In this document: positions 1 to 8,210 of the stretch, piece after piece
Position numbering within the stretch: position 1 is the stretch's first letter
Layout: each line of letters begins with the position of its first letter
Source of the DNA: Paenibacillus sp. DCT19
Lineage (GTDB): Bacteria > Bacillota > Bacilli > Paenibacillales > Paenibacillaceae
Reading direction: 5' to 3'
Length of the DNA stretch: 64,000 bases
Assembly: GCF_003268635.1 (NCBI RefSeq)
Contig: NZ_CP029639.1
Location: forward strand, 1,871,501-1,935,500
Position numbers and translations under genes: made by a program
Notes under the pieces: generated by a model
Database searches by the model: none
The model's input: only the letters and a program-made list of their open reading frames with translations
What the model was told of the DNA's origin: nothing

Positions 1-751
1 CAAAGGAATACTGGCAACAATAGGTGGGTTCAACTCCAATCAGTTGCTGCAATATATCGACTATTCGCTTATCCAAGCCAATCCGAAGCGATTCTGTGGT
101 TATTCTGATATTACTGCATTGAGTACCGCTATCTATACGAAGACAGGGCTGATAACCTATTCGGGTCCTGCGTTTTCGACGTTTGCTATACTTCATGGCA
201 ACGAATACACCGTCGAGTTTTTCGAGAAAATGATGATAGGATCGGCCGATTCAATTCACGTTACACCCTCTGTAGATTGGAGTGATGATGCGTGGTATCG
301 GGATCAAGAGAACCGTCAATTTATTACGAACCAAGGGCCAGTGATTCTGAACGAAGGACAGGTAGAAGGCACCGTTATTGGCGGGAATCTATGTACACTG
401 AATCTACTTCAAGGTACAGAATATATGCCTTCTCTAGAAGGGGCAGTCCTGTTCGTTGAGGATGACTATATGGCTGATCCGTCTACATTCGATCGGGATT
501 TACAATCACTTATTCATCAGCCCGGGTTCGAGCAGGTGAAAGGGTTAGTCATTGGTAGGTTCCAGAAAGCATCAGGAATGACGCCTCAATTATTAGATAA
601 AATTATAAGCAGCAAGCGGGAATTAACGCACATTCCGGTTATTGCAGATGTCGATTTTGGACATACCGCACCACATTTTACTTTCCCGATTGGGGGCAAG
701 ACCAAGCTTAACGCACAGGGCACGAGCGTGGAGCTCTGGATTTCAGAGTGA
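1..751 (+). CDS. LD-carboxypeptidase / MccF-like S66 serine peptidase (5' partial)
   Basis: The reading frame is already open at base 2, so the start lies outside the window; an internal TTG at 44 is not the real start. The visible part is the C-terminal two thirds of a peptidase family S66 protein (LdcA/MccF). The nucleophile motif GYSD is present near the beginning, followed by IGGNL carrying the family's glycine-rich turn, a VEDD segment, and FGHTAPH near the C terminus, which matches the catalytic His region. Family members cleave L,D- or amide bonds in murein tripeptides or peptidyl-nucleotide antibiotics such as microcin C7. No signal peptide can be judged because the N terminus is missing. 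Whether this one recycles murein or confers antibiotic immunity cannot be decided from sequence. Confidence 0.9.
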   Translation, partial: KGILATIGGFNSNQLLQYIDYSLIQANPKRFCGYSDITALSTAIYTKTGLITYSGPAFSTFAILHGNEYTVEFFEKMMIGSADSIHVTPSVDWSDDAWYRDQENRQFITNQGPVILNEGQVEGTVIGGNLCTLNLLQGTEYMPSLEGAVLFVEDDYMADPSTFDRDLQSLIHQPGFEQVKGLVIGRFQKASGMTPQLLDKIISSKRELTHIPVIADVDFGHTAPHFTFPIGGKTKLNAQGTSVELWISE

Positions 752-871
752 ATATCGGAGTGAAAATCAATTGATATCTCACTTGTGATAAGTAGGAATG
801 GTTAATATAATTACGTTTGGCATATGTAAGCAGACAATCCCACAGCCGATGTGGAAATCTAGAGGTGAAAC

Positions 872-1522
872 ATGAAATTCAGATGGGTGTATGTTCTTAT
901 TCTTGCTTTAATAACTACAATCATCTTACCTACAGCGGACGCAAGTGCAGCAGGTACGATTGCAGTGAAATCGAAAGTACTTTATTACAAAGGTCAACCG
1001 TACATAGAGCTTACAGGTGGAAACAAGAGTGTGACAACGAAGCTTAATAAGATGTTTAAGGTGCATGCCGTTAACATTGTGAGTGCAGACAAAAAGATAA
1101 AAAAAGAAAATAAAAAGTATTCCGTAAGCACCACAAGTGCCACAGTGAAATTTAATCAGAAAGAAAAAATATCTGTCGTGTACGAGGATTACATCTATGC
1201 AGGAGCAGCACATGGTTTTCCATCCTCAACGTCCTACAACTATGATCTTAGAACGGGTAAGGAACTGAAATTTAAAGATTTCGTGCAAAACGATGACCAA
1301 CTAGCTAATTTAGAAGACTCCATCTCAAGTACCCTTAGAGCGATGTATAATGCAAACCAGGGTATTTTTGAAGAAAATATTAATGATTTCCCCTTGGATC
1401 AAGATCCTGCATTTTTCCTCTATGATAAGGGGATCGTAATTCGCTTCTATCCTTATGAAGTTGCCTCATACGCTGCAGGATTCGTTGATGTTAAAGTTCC
1501 TTATAGCAAAATAAATAAGTAG
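872..1522 (+). CDS. secreted DUF3298 (RsiV-type) domain protein
   Basis: A 216-residue protein beginning with a clear signal peptide (MKFRWVYVLI followed by a hydrophobic run ending around ADASAAG). The body resembles the DUF4163/DUF3298 module found in RsiV and the peptidoglycan deacetylase PdaC: a central AGAAHG turn, the TSYNYDLRTGKELKF segment and a terminal FYPYEVASYAAG motif. In RsiV this fold binds lysozyme; here there is no sigma-factor-binding N terminus and no deacetylase domain, so it is a stand-alone secreted copy. The ATG at 872 follows an AGAGGTGA ribosome binding site. It is followed by a convincing terminator at 1563-1594, so it is probably monocistronic. Target and role are unknown. 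Confidence 0.75.
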   Translation: MKFRWVYVLILALITTIILPTADASAAGTIAVKSKVLYYKGQPYIELTGGNKSVTTKLNKMFKVHAVNIVSADKKIKKENKKYSVSTTSATVKFNQKEKISVVYEDYIYAGAAHGFPSSTSYNYDLRTGKELKFKDFVQNDDQLANLEDSISSTLRAMYNANQGIFEENINDFPLDQDPAFFLYDKGIVIRFYPYEVASYAAGFVDVKVPYSKINK

Positions 1523-1562
1523 GTAACCCAAGTCAAGGTAACTATAAAACTAGGTTTAGACT

Positions 1563-1594
1563 AAGCGTGGTTCTTTAATGAATCATGCTTTTTT
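1563..1594 (+). terminator. Rho-independent terminator after the DUF3298 gene
   Basis: An 11-bp stem (AAGCGTGGTTC with GAATCATGCTT, including two G-U pairs), a 6-base loop TTTAAT and a run of T residues. Confidence 0.85.
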
Positions 1595-1832
1595 ATTGTT
1601 TTACAGCTGAATCACTCGTGCAATGACGAGCGATAGAACGAGTACATACATATTTCTATAAAAATATTTAAAATATTCTAAATAATTCCAGTATTTTTCA
1701 TCATTTTATAGTATATTTAAGGTATTCGGGAGGTGATAGAGGAACATCGCAACGTTGGTGATCTGTATGGCTTCTATGTGCATGCATACCGTAAGCGAAG
1801 CTTAACCCATTCCATGAAGGAGGTTTTAGTTG
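1595..1832. other. AT-rich leader/promoter region of the mannanase gene
   Basis: No convincing gene. It holds a perfect AT palindrome (AATATTT-A-AAATATT, 1663-1677) and AT-rich stretches suited to a promoter. A possible 12-codon leader ORF runs from ATG 1767 to TAA 1803-1805. The AAGGAGG site for the mannanase is at 1817-1823. Promoter boxes cannot be assigned with confidence. Confidence 0.35.
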
Positions 1833-2861
1833 ATGCCTATTGGTTGTTGGTTACGAAAAGCCGTTCTGTTAACCTTGTCGTTCATGTTAGTATCTGTCGC
1901 GTACTCACCCCATCCCGCTTCGGCAAATGCGAGTCCTGTGCAAGGATTTCATGTAAGCGGTACCAATTTATTAGATGCTACCGGAGCTCCTTTTGTCATG
2001 CGTGGTGTAAATCATGCTCATACCTGGTTCAAGAACGATCTGGAAACTGCGATTCCAGCCATTGCGGCGACCGGATCCAATACGGTACGCATTGTGCTAT
2101 CGAATGGAAGTCGCTGGACAGCGGACTCGCTAACTGATGTGGAGCGAATTCTGGCACTCTGTGACCAGTACCAGCTGACAGTCATGCTGGAAGTTCATGA
2201 TGCAACGGGTTCAGATAGTATAACGGAGCTTAAGAAGGCTTCGGATTATTTCATCAGCATCAAGCAGGCTCTAATTGGTAAGGAGGATCGTGTCATCGTG
2301 AACATCGCTAACGAATGGTATGGTTCATGGGGCACCGATGTATGGGCAGCCGGATACCAGCAGGTCATCCCTGAGCTTCGTCAGGCCGGCATCCGCAATA
2401 CCCTTGTTGTAGATACAGCAGGTTGGGGACAGTACCCAACGGCGATCTTTAACAAAGGGTTAGATGTGTTTAACTCCGATCCGCTCGCAAACACAATCTT
2501 CTCCATTCATATGTACGAGTATGCAGGCGGAGATGCAGCAACGGTAAAAAATAACATTGATCAAGCGCTCGCTCTTGGTGTGCCTGTTATCGTCGGAGAG
2601 TTTGGCTTCCAGCATACCAGTGGTGACGTGGATGAGGCGACCATTATGAGTTATGCTCAGCAAAAAGGAGTAGGTTGGCTCGCGTGGTCTTGGTACGGAA
2701 ACAGTGGTGGTGTGGAGTACCTTGATCTGAACGTTGGCCCAGCAGGCGCGCTGACGAATTGGGGACAAACCGTTGTGAACGGACCTAACGGTACGCAGCA
2801 AACATCGGTTTTGAATCGCATCTACACCACACCAGGGTACCAACCAGTACCTGCAACATAG
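1833..2861 (+). CDS. secreted GH5 endo-beta-1,4-mannanase
   Basis: A 342-residue single-domain secreted hydrolase. After an N-terminal signal peptide (hydrophobic core roughly residues 9-24, cleavage near ASANAS) comes a GH5 TIM barrel very close to the bacterial mannanase subfamily of alkaliphilic Bacillus: GFHVSGTNLLDA, FVMRGVNHAHTW, VHDATGSDS, the acid/base in NIANEW (about E161) and the nucleophile in IVGEFGF (about E256), then WLAWSW. It should cut internal bonds of beta-mannan or glucomannan outside the cell. No binding module is attached. The ATG at 1833 is chosen because AAGGAGG lies nine bases upstream; a TTG directly before it is less likely. Together with the PTS/alpha-mannosidase locus and manA it gives the window a mannose theme. 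Confidence 0.93.
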   Translation: MPIGCWLRKAVLLTLSFMLVSVAYSPHPASANASPVQGFHVSGTNLLDATGAPFVMRGVNHAHTWFKNDLETAIPAIAATGSNTVRIVLSNGSRWTADSLTDVERILALCDQYQLTVMLEVHDATGSDSITELKKASDYFISIKQALIGKEDRVIVNIANEWYGSWGTDVWAAGYQQVIPELRQAGIRNTLVVDTAGWGQYPTAIFNKGLDVFNSDPLANTIFSIHMYEYAGGDAATVKNNIDQALALGVPVIVGEFGFQHTSGDVDEATIMSYAQQKGVGWLAWSWYGNSGGVEYLDLNVGPAGALTNWGQTVVNGPNGTQQTSVLNRIYTTPGYQPVPAT

Positions 2862-2916
2862 GTGGCATAATAAACACATCCCATGGATTTAAAAGAGACC
2901 TTGAATAGAAGTTTGT

Positions 2917-2972
2917 AATGGAAACCTCCAAAAAGGAATGTCCAAAAGAAATTCCCAAAAGAAACTTCCATT
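2917..2972. repeat. three 14-bp imperfect tandem units flanked by a 7-bp inverted repeat
   Basis: AATGGAA (2917-2923) and TTCCATT (2966-2972) bracket three successive 14-base units (2926-2967) that share a TCCAAAAG-like core. It lies between the convergent mannanase and glycosyltransferase genes. No function is assigned. Confidence 0.5.
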
Positions 2973-3011
2973 AAAAATTTCACTATTTGGAGAAACGCCT
3001 TCAAGCTGTAA

Positions 3012-3051
3012 CCTGCGGCAGGAGTTCCGGTGTACAATCATCTGCCGCAGG
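3012..3051. repeat. perfect 10-bp GC-rich inverted repeat between convergent genes
   Basis: CCTGCGGCAG (3012-3021) pairs exactly with CTGCCGCAGG (3042-3051) across a 20-base loop. It sits just downstream of the glycosyltransferase gene read on the minus strand and downstream of the mannanase on the plus strand. There is no T tract on either side, so it is only a possible transcription barrier or mRNA-end stem. Confidence 0.6.
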
Positions 3052-3069
3052 CAGATTGGAGGGGGAGTC

Positions 3070-4227
3070 CTATGCGGATGAAAAGGTTGTTTTGAATCGT
3101 CGATTTCGCTGCTCAATAATCTTCTCATAGTCTTCAATAAGTTGGTCGAAGATGTTCTCCCATGACCGCTGCTGTGCAAGCTTTCGCCCATAGTTGCCCA
3201 TGGCTTTGAGTTGCTCAGGATGGTTTGCCCATAGACCTATCTCACGAATGAGTGCATCTGCACGACCCGCTTCAAACAAAATGCCACTGCGATGGTCAGC
3301 AACAAGATCCCGTACACCTCCAGCATTAGCCGCTAACACAGGCAAGCCCGAAGCCATAGCCTCCAACACGACGTTGCCGAACGTTTCTGTACAGGAAGGA
3401 AATACAAATAGATCTGCCGAAGCATACATATGAGCAAGCTCATCTCCATGAAGATAACCAGTGAAAGTTACATTTGCCGGTGCTTGTTGACGCATTTTGG
3501 GGAGCAGTGGTCCATCGCCAACGATAACCCAGTGAATACGTGATTGCAGCTCAGCTGGTAAATGCTGTATCGCCATAGTAAGTGTGCTGATATCCTTCTC
3601 AGGCGCGATTCGTCCAACGTAGAGCAGGATGAGCGGAGCAGTAATCCCATGCCGAATACGGAATTCTGAATTTCGCTTATCCGGCCTATATAGATTGCAA
3701 TCAATTCCACGCGACCATTGCTTTAATCGCTGAATGCCTTGTTTGTGCAACGATTCGAGAGTCTCCAGTGAAGGGGCGAATGTAGCGTCGGCTCCGCGGT
3801 GAAACCATTGGACATACTTCCAGTAGAGGGGAATCATGCTTTTTAATCTGTAGTATTCGAGGTAACGATCGAAGTGGGTATGATAGGATACGACATGGGG
3901 AAGATGGTTTTTGTGAGCATAACGGAGGCCAAGCAGTCCCATATTGAATGGTGTGGAGATATGTAGCAGATCCGGCTGGAATGCCTGCAATTGTTTGTAG
4001 GTGGAGGTTCTGCTGGGTAGAGCAATTCGACATTCGGGATAGAGGAAAAAAGGGATATTAGCAACAGGTCGCACCGGAAAATCATCATTGCTCTCGATAA
4101 TGGAGTTCGGAGTGAATAACAGATGTTCGATCCCTCTGCGCTGCATATGGGTACTCCAGCGTGCGAGCGTGGCGGCTACGCCATTGGTATCTGGAGCATA
4201 AGTATCCGTGAACAAGGCCAGGCGCAT
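3070..4227 (-). CDS. GT4-family glycosyltransferase (possibly mannosyltransferase-like)
   Basis: A GT-B fold, family 4 transferase of about 385 residues. The N terminus MRLALFTDTYAPDTNGVA is the usual nucleotide-sugar GT4 opening with the GVA loop; the C-terminal half has ILLYVGRIAPEKD, VGDGPL and the EX7E motif in CTETFGNVVLEAMASGLPV. Such enzymes, including MgtA/PimB-like mannosyltransferases and glycolipid synthases, add a sugar to a lipid or glycan at the inner membrane face. Donor and acceptor cannot be told from sequence. An upstream ATG at 4275 would add 16 residues, but GGGAGG six bases before the ATG at 4227 favours the shorter start. It is convergent with the mannanase and divergent from the gene at 4501. 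Confidence 0.85.
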   Translation of the reverse strand: MRLALFTDTYAPDTNGVAATLARWSTHMQRRGIEHLLFTPNSIIESNDDFPVRPVANIPFFLYPECRIALPSRTSTYKQLQAFQPDLLHISTPFNMGLLGLRYAHKNHLPHVVSYHTHFDRYLEYYRLKSMIPLYWKYVQWFHRGADATFAPSLETLESLHKQGIQRLKQWSRGIDCNLYRPDKRNSEFRIRHGITAPLILLYVGRIAPEKDISTLTMAIQHLPAELQSRIHWVIVGDGPLLPKMRQQAPANVTFTGYLHGDELAHMYASADLFVFPSCTETFGNVVLEAMASGLPVLAANAGGVRDLVADHRSGILFEAGRADALIREIGLWANHPEQLKAMGNYGRKLAQQRSWENIFDQLIEDYEKIIEQRNRRFKTTFSSA

Positions 4228-4500
4228 GATCATCCTCCCGTGACTCTTGATGCCAAGATCATAACAACCGTTCATTATGCAGAAGTCAACGGCACGTTAA
4301 CTTATTGCGTTTTCTTGTAAATTGTATGAAGCACCGATGAAGCGTATCAGCTTCTTATCCTGGCAGGTACTCTGTCAGCAGTAACTTGTATAGCATATTC
4401 TGCTATGATGGGATGAGGTGTCGGCACATACTGTCAGCAGAATGGTAAGTAGTCATCATTGGTAGCTCGTTATAGATAGAGAATTATTGGAGGCAGAGAA

Positions 4501-5070
4501 ATGAAACAATTAATAGAAGAATTACAGCAATTATTACCTTTGGATCAGCTTGAATCCATGTCAGGTGAAGAAGTGGTGGGTAACGTAGCGATGGATCTAT
4601 ACCGCGCTGAATTTGCTACCATTAGAGAATGTGGGACAGAGATCCCGCAAATCTTACGAGAAATGATCCTTCTTATTGAACTAGACACCGAATTATCGAT
4701 GAATGGAATAGCTGGATATTTGGAAAATTCAAGTGGGCAATTTATAAGTGAAACGACAGCGGTGTTACAGCGAATCGGTAATGAGACGGATGCAGAGATT
4801 ATGCAGAGTATTCAGGACATTTTATCCGCGAACGGAGTGAGTGCTGCACAGCTTAGAGAGAATGTGAATGGGTTGTCCGAGGGGGAGGTAACGAATTCCT
4901 TAGAGGTGCATGGACAGCAGGTTCATGAAGTGATGCAACAAGTACAGCATGTAGCGGAAGGATTATTGATGCAATCTGACAATGAAGAAGTATTTGAAAT
5001 GCTCTATCAGTATGTGGATGCCAACATGGACAGTTTGAAGCAGCAGTTGGAGCAACTCTTATCTGAATAA
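4501..5070 (+). CDS. DMP19/DUF4375-like hypothetical protein
   Basis: A 189-residue acidic, helical, soluble protein. The middle (ELSMNGIAGYLENSSGQF) resembles the DUF4375 (DMP19) signature, in which an NGGF-Q-F-N-SG pattern is conserved; this assignment is by eye only. The C terminus is rich in Gln and Glu and could be amphipathic. It starts at ATG 4501 behind TTGGAGGCAGAGAA. The region from 4228 to 4500 upstream shows no gene. The cellular role is unknown. Confidence 0.6.
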   Translation: MKQLIEELQQLLPLDQLESMSGEEVVGNVAMDLYRAEFATIRECGTEIPQILREMILLIELDTELSMNGIAGYLENSSGQFISETTAVLQRIGNETDAEIMQSIQDILSANGVSAAQLRENVNGLSEGEVTNSLEVHGQQVHEVMQQVQHVAEGLLMQSDNEEVFEMLYQYVDANMDSLKQQLEQLLSE

Positions 5071-5125
5071 TGAAGCGAACTTAAGATGTATACGCGACGA
5101 GCGTGATACGGAGGAGTGGACTTGC

Positions 5126-5650
5126 GTGATTGTGATGATCAATGGAGCATTTGGCGCGGGCAAAACGTCAGCTGCGAACCAGCTACAGCCGTTAATTCCA
5201 AACAGCATGATCTTTGACCCTGAAGAGATTGGTTATATGCTGCGAAAGGTGATTCCAGAGGACGTAAGAATGAAGGAAGAGAACACAGACGATTTTCAGG
5301 ATATGGAACTATGGAAAATACTTACCGTAACCATCGCCCGTGAACTGAGGCATAAGTATGATAAACATTTAATTGTGCCGATGACAATCTATGATACAGA
5401 ACGCTTCGAATATATTTATCGTGGGCTTAGTGAATTAGACAGCAATCTGTATCATTTTACACTAATGACTTCAATGGATACATTGCATGAGAGGTTAGCC
5501 AAACGTGGCGATAAGCTAGGTGGGTGGACGTACCAACAAGCGGTTAAATGTCTAGAGGCATTTCAGGATGTGCAATTTGAACAACATATTGTAACCGATG
5601 ATATGACTACGGATGATGTGGTCAAGCACATCTATTCCAACGTGATGTAG
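5126..5650 (+). CDS. P-loop NTPase, TmrB-like
   Basis: A 174-residue nucleotide-binding protein. The Walker A motif is at the very N terminus (INGAFGAGKTSAA), followed by FDPEEIGYMLRK and an AKRGD segment typical of the lid of small P-loop kinases. This pattern matches TmrB, the tunicamycin-resistance ATP-binding protein of Bacillus subtilis, and its relatives annotated as AAA or adenylate-kinase-like proteins. Substrate unknown; resistance is not implied. The likely start is GTG 5126, with a GGAGGAG site about nine bases upstream; the next in-frame starts (GTG 5132, ATG 5135) would shorten the first strand. It follows the DUF4375-like gene by about 55 bases and may be cotranscribed with it. 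Confidence 0.75.
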   Translation: MIVMINGAFGAGKTSAANQLQPLIPNSMIFDPEEIGYMLRKVIPEDVRMKEENTDDFQDMELWKILTVTIARELRHKYDKHLIVPMTIYDTERFEYIYRGLSELDSNLYHFTLMTSMDTLHERLAKRGDKLGGWTYQQAVKCLEAFQDVQFEQHIVTDDMTTDDVVKHIYSNVM

Positions 5651-5705
5651 AAGGAACTGACTTTGGAATAGCGTTCAACCATACAATCCATAGGAGGGCT
5701 AAACG

Positions 5706-5996
5706 ATGAGATTGAACAAACGTCTGGCGATTGAATCCATTATCTTAAGTCTGCTGTTAACCTTGGGTATTATCTGTTGGCAAGTCATCCAAGGTATGAT
5801 ATTAACGTATCGATATGAACCGGCTATTGTATACAGCTATTCTTCTGTGGAGAAATTGCAATCTACAGTTGCGTTTGGGACGGTTGTTCGAGCTGATCTG
5901 ACATTCATGTTAATGAGTGGAGCAGAACTTATTCTATTCACATGTTTGTACTACTATGTTCGTTCAAGAATGAAGCAACGGAAGGCACATCTGTAA
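5706..5996 (+). CDS. small two-helix membrane protein, unknown function
   Basis: A 96-residue protein with two predicted membrane segments, roughly residues 9-33 (IESIILSLLLTLGIICW) and 65-87 (FMLMSGAELILFTCLYYYV), and a basic C terminus (RSRMKQRKAHL). The start is supported by TAGGAGG ahead of ATG 5706. I do not recognise a family. It is the last gene before the terminator at 6106. Confidence 0.6.
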   Translation: MRLNKRLAIESIILSLLLTLGIICWQVIQGMILTYRYEPAIVYSYSSVEKLQSTVAFGTVVRADLTFMLMSGAELILFTCLYYYVRSRMKQRKAHL

Positions 5997-6105
5997 CGTA
6001 ATGCTCGTGAAACAAATCTGGATGCATGTGAAACAAACCTAGATACTGTTAACAAATACATGCTGGTTTATCATTCACCCTTCAATTAAACATCGTTCCC
6101 TATCT

Positions 6106-6134
6106 CCCTGAGTCCTTCTGGACTCGGGGTTTTT
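6106..6134 (+). terminator. strong Rho-independent terminator
   Basis: CCCTGAGTCC / GGACTCGGGG 10-bp stem (one G-U pair), TTCT loop, then five T residues. It separates the small membrane protein gene from the PTS operon. Confidence 0.93.
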
Positions 6135-6203
6135 AGGTTAAATCTAATGTTTTTCCGGTTCGAAGGGGAAATTTTGTATATCCAAGCTGGTTAAACAATC
6201 CGT

Positions 6204-6228
6204 TACAATGATCTTGTAAGCGCTTATC
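6204..6228 (+). promoter_or_regulatory. PTS operon promoter -10 with an adjoining cre-like site
   Basis: TACAAT at 6204-6209 is a good -10 hexamer; no clear -35 is seen at the right distance. Six bases further, 6215-6228 reads TGTAAGCGCTTATC, matching 12 of 14 positions of the catabolite-response-element consensus TGWAARCGYTWNCW, including the palindromic AAGCGCTT core. A cre at or just after the transcription start would give CcpA repression, as expected for a secondary sugar PTS. Inferred, not demonstrated. Confidence 0.55.
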
Positions 6229-6259
6229 GTGTTGGATAGAGAGAGGAGAGACAGGAATC

Positions 6260-6715
6260 ATGATTACAACAGATCAGATTTATCTGGATCAATCATTGCC
6301 TAACAAAGAGGATGTATTTCAATTCATTTCCGCCGAGGCTGAACGTTATCACATTACGAGCAACCGCGAACAGCTTGAAGCTGATTTGTGGGAGCGTGAA
6401 CAAGTCTATTCCACGGGGTTGCAGGATCACTTCGCAATTCCTCATACGCAGAGCGAAGCGGTGACTCGTCCAGCAGTAATGGTGATTCGTTTGAGCGAGC
6501 CGATTGACTGGGATTCTCATGATGGGAAGCCTGTGAAAACCATTTTTGTCATACTGGTACCGAAGGGTCATGTGGACGTATCTCATCTGAGGATTATTTC
6601 CTCACTAGCTACATTATTACTCGAAGATTCATTCAAAGAGGGCATTGCAGCAGCGGCGAAGCCGGAAGATGTATACGGCTTGCTTCATCAATATACGGAA
6701 GGACTGGTGTCATAA
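6260..6715 (+). CDS. PTS fructose/mannitol-type EIIA
   Basis: A 151-residue single-domain phosphocarrier. It has the PTS EIIA type-2 fold (fructose-mannitol family), with the phosphorylated His about residue 62 in FAIPHTQSEAV and the C-terminal LLEDSFKEGI helix. It takes phosphate from HPr-His-P and hands it to the EIIB encoded next. It starts at ATG 6260 behind GAGAGGAGAG. The stop overlaps the EIIB start by one base (TAATG), indicating tight co-translation. The split A/B/C arrangement contrasts with the fused MngA of E. coli. Confidence 0.93.
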   Translation: MITTDQIYLDQSLPNKEDVFQFISAEAERYHITSNREQLEADLWEREQVYSTGLQDHFAIPHTQSEAVTRPAVMVIRLSEPIDWDSHDGKPVKTIFVILVPKGHVDVSHLRIISSLATLLLEDSFKEGIAAAAKPEDVYGLLHQYTEGLVS

Positions 6716-7032
6716 TGAAAATCGTAGGTGTAACTTCATGTATCGCAGGACTTGCCCACACGCCAATGGCAGCAAAAGCATTGGAGAAGGCAGCAGTACA
6801 ATTGGGTTACGAGATCAAAGTTGAGCAGCAAGGCGCAATGGGACAAGTGAACAAGCTGACAGATGAGGACATTGCAGCGGCTAATTTTGTACTCATCGCT
6901 TCGGATCAAACGGTGAAGGATATGGAGCGATTCGGCGATAAGAAGGTCGTTCGTGTCAAAATCGGTCATGCGGTTAGTCAAGCTGAAGCGGTGCTAACCA
7001 AAGCGGTAGAAGCGGTAAAAGCACAATCCTAA
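6715..7032 (+). CDS. PTS fructose-type EIIB
   Basis: A 105-residue EIIB of the fructose family. The phospho-cysteine (residue 9) lies in the loop VTSCIAGLAHTPMAAKAL, the hallmark of FruA/MngA-type EIIB domains. It receives phosphate from EIIA and phosphorylates the sugar while EIIC translocates it. The one-base overlap with EIIA and a 28-base gap with a GAGGAGAG site before EIIC make this one operon. Confidence 0.93.
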   Translation: MKIVGVTSCIAGLAHTPMAAKALEKAAVQLGYEIKVEQQGAMGQVNKLTDEDIAAANFVLIASDQTVKDMERFGDKKVVRVKIGHAVSQAEAVLTKAVEAVKAQS

Positions 7033-7060
7033 ATTATCTTCCATATGAGGAGAGAGTAAG

Positions 7061-8179
7061 ATGAGAAAATGGTTTGGTGAAGCAAAAACACATCTCATGA
7101 CAGGTATATCCTACCTGCTGCCAGTTATTATCGCGGGTTCCTTGGTTGTAGCGATCTGTAAGATTATCGCGTTGTCGATGGGTATAACAGACCTTGATCC
7201 ATACAAAGATGGAAGCGGATTCTTGCATATTTTATACCTGGTACAAAATGTAGGTTGGAGTGGTATCGGGCTACTGACCATTGTATTGTCTGGTTACATT
7301 GCTTATTCAATTGCTGACAAACCGGCGCTGGCCGCTGGTTTAATCGGTGGGGTATTGGCTCAACAGACAAACGCAGGTTTTCTAGGCGCGCTCATTTCGG
7401 GTTTCTTTGCCGGATATATCACGCTCTGGGTCAAAAATAAAGTTAAAATCACAGGTCCAGCCGAGGGCTCGGTACCCTTAATCATTTTGCCACTGATCAC
7501 TGTGGGACTGACGGGTTTCCTAATGGCCGTTGTTCTTGGCGGACCACTGGGCGCGCTCAATGATTATCTGATTACATGGGTACAGAACATGAGTCAGAGC
7601 GGAACCAATACAGTCTTGCTTGCTATTATTCTAGGTGCAATGATCGGATTCGATCTCGGCGGACCCGTGAACAAAGCCGCTTGGATGGCAGGTAACGCGT
7701 TGTTCCTATCTGGTGTATATCTGCCTAACGTATTCATCAACATTGCAATCTGTATTCCACCACTTGGCTACGGTTTAGCAACATTGCTAATGAAGAAACG
7801 TTTCTCCAAAACGTATCAGGAAGCGGGTAAAGGTGCTGTCATTATGGGTGTCATCGGCATCACAGAAGGAGCAATTCCATTTACTTTGCGTAATCCTGCG
7901 AAAATGATTTTGGTCAACATGGTTGCCTGTGCATCAGGTGCAGCACTAACCGCGTTGCTCGGCGCGCACATCATCATGCCACCAATCGGTGGATTGTACG
8001 GTGCAATCTCCGTAGGTACACCACTTGCGTACCTTGCCGGAGGAATCTTCGGGGCACTCATTGTTGCGGGAGGGACGATGCTTGTTAACTTCCGAGATGA
8101 AGAAGAGAAACAACCTGCTGAAACGAAGGAAGCTTCTGTGAAGAAAAATGGAGAAGAGATTGAACTGGTGTTTGATTAA
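7061..8179 (+). CDS. PTS fructose-type EIIC permease
   Basis: A 372-residue polytopic membrane protein. Family features are the N-terminal HLMTGISYLLPVIIAGSLV, the segment DLGGPVNKAAWM with the substrate-loop GGPVNK signature, and GITEGAIPFTLRNP, the conserved ITEGAIPF motif of fructose/mannosylglycerate EIIC proteins. The C terminus ends in a charged tail (DEEEKQPAETKE). It forms the translocation channel for the sugar phosphorylated by EIIB. Since the next enzyme is a GH38 alpha-mannosidase, an alpha-mannoside such as mannosylglycerate is the most economical substrate guess, but this is inference. Confidence 0.92.
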   Translation: MRKWFGEAKTHLMTGISYLLPVIIAGSLVVAICKIIALSMGITDLDPYKDGSGFLHILYLVQNVGWSGIGLLTIVLSGYIAYSIADKPALAAGLIGGVLAQQTNAGFLGALISGFFAGYITLWVKNKVKITGPAEGSVPLIILPLITVGLTGFLMAVVLGGPLGALNDYLITWVQNMSQSGTNTVLLAIILGAMIGFDLGGPVNKAAWMAGNALFLSGVYLPNVFINIAICIPPLGYGLATLLMKKRFSKTYQEAGKGAVIMGVIGITEGAIPFTLRNPAKMILVNMVACASGAALTALLGAHIIMPPIGGLYGAISVGTPLAYLAGGIFGALIVAGGTMLVNFRDEEEKQPAETKEASVKKNGEEIELVFD

Positions 8180-8210
8180 ATAAATGAGAATTTATTAGAA
8201 CCAATATGTA

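Noticed and set aside
1..751. Microcin C immunity gene
   Set aside because: MccF and LdcA types share the visible motifs; the N terminus is missing and no microcin genes are adjacent.
817..1213. Overlapping frames on both strands inside the DUF3298 gene
   Set aside because: Cys- and Arg-rich translations without ribosome binding sites, in other frames of a gene with a clear signal peptide and domain.
1733..2137. 134-codon frame across the start of the mannanase gene
   Set aside because: Runs out of frame over the mannanase signal peptide and catalytic start, with no protein character.
2926..2967. CRISPR-like array
   Set aside because: Units are 14 bp and tandem without spacers; no cas genes anywhere in the window.
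5126..5650. Tunicamycin-resistance gene
   Set aside because: Only the P-loop family resemblance to TmrB is visible; many paralogues have other, unknown roles.
6135..6259. Possible riboswitch ahead of the PTS operon
   Set aside because: Only promoter-like and cre-like elements are seen; no conserved aptamer pattern.
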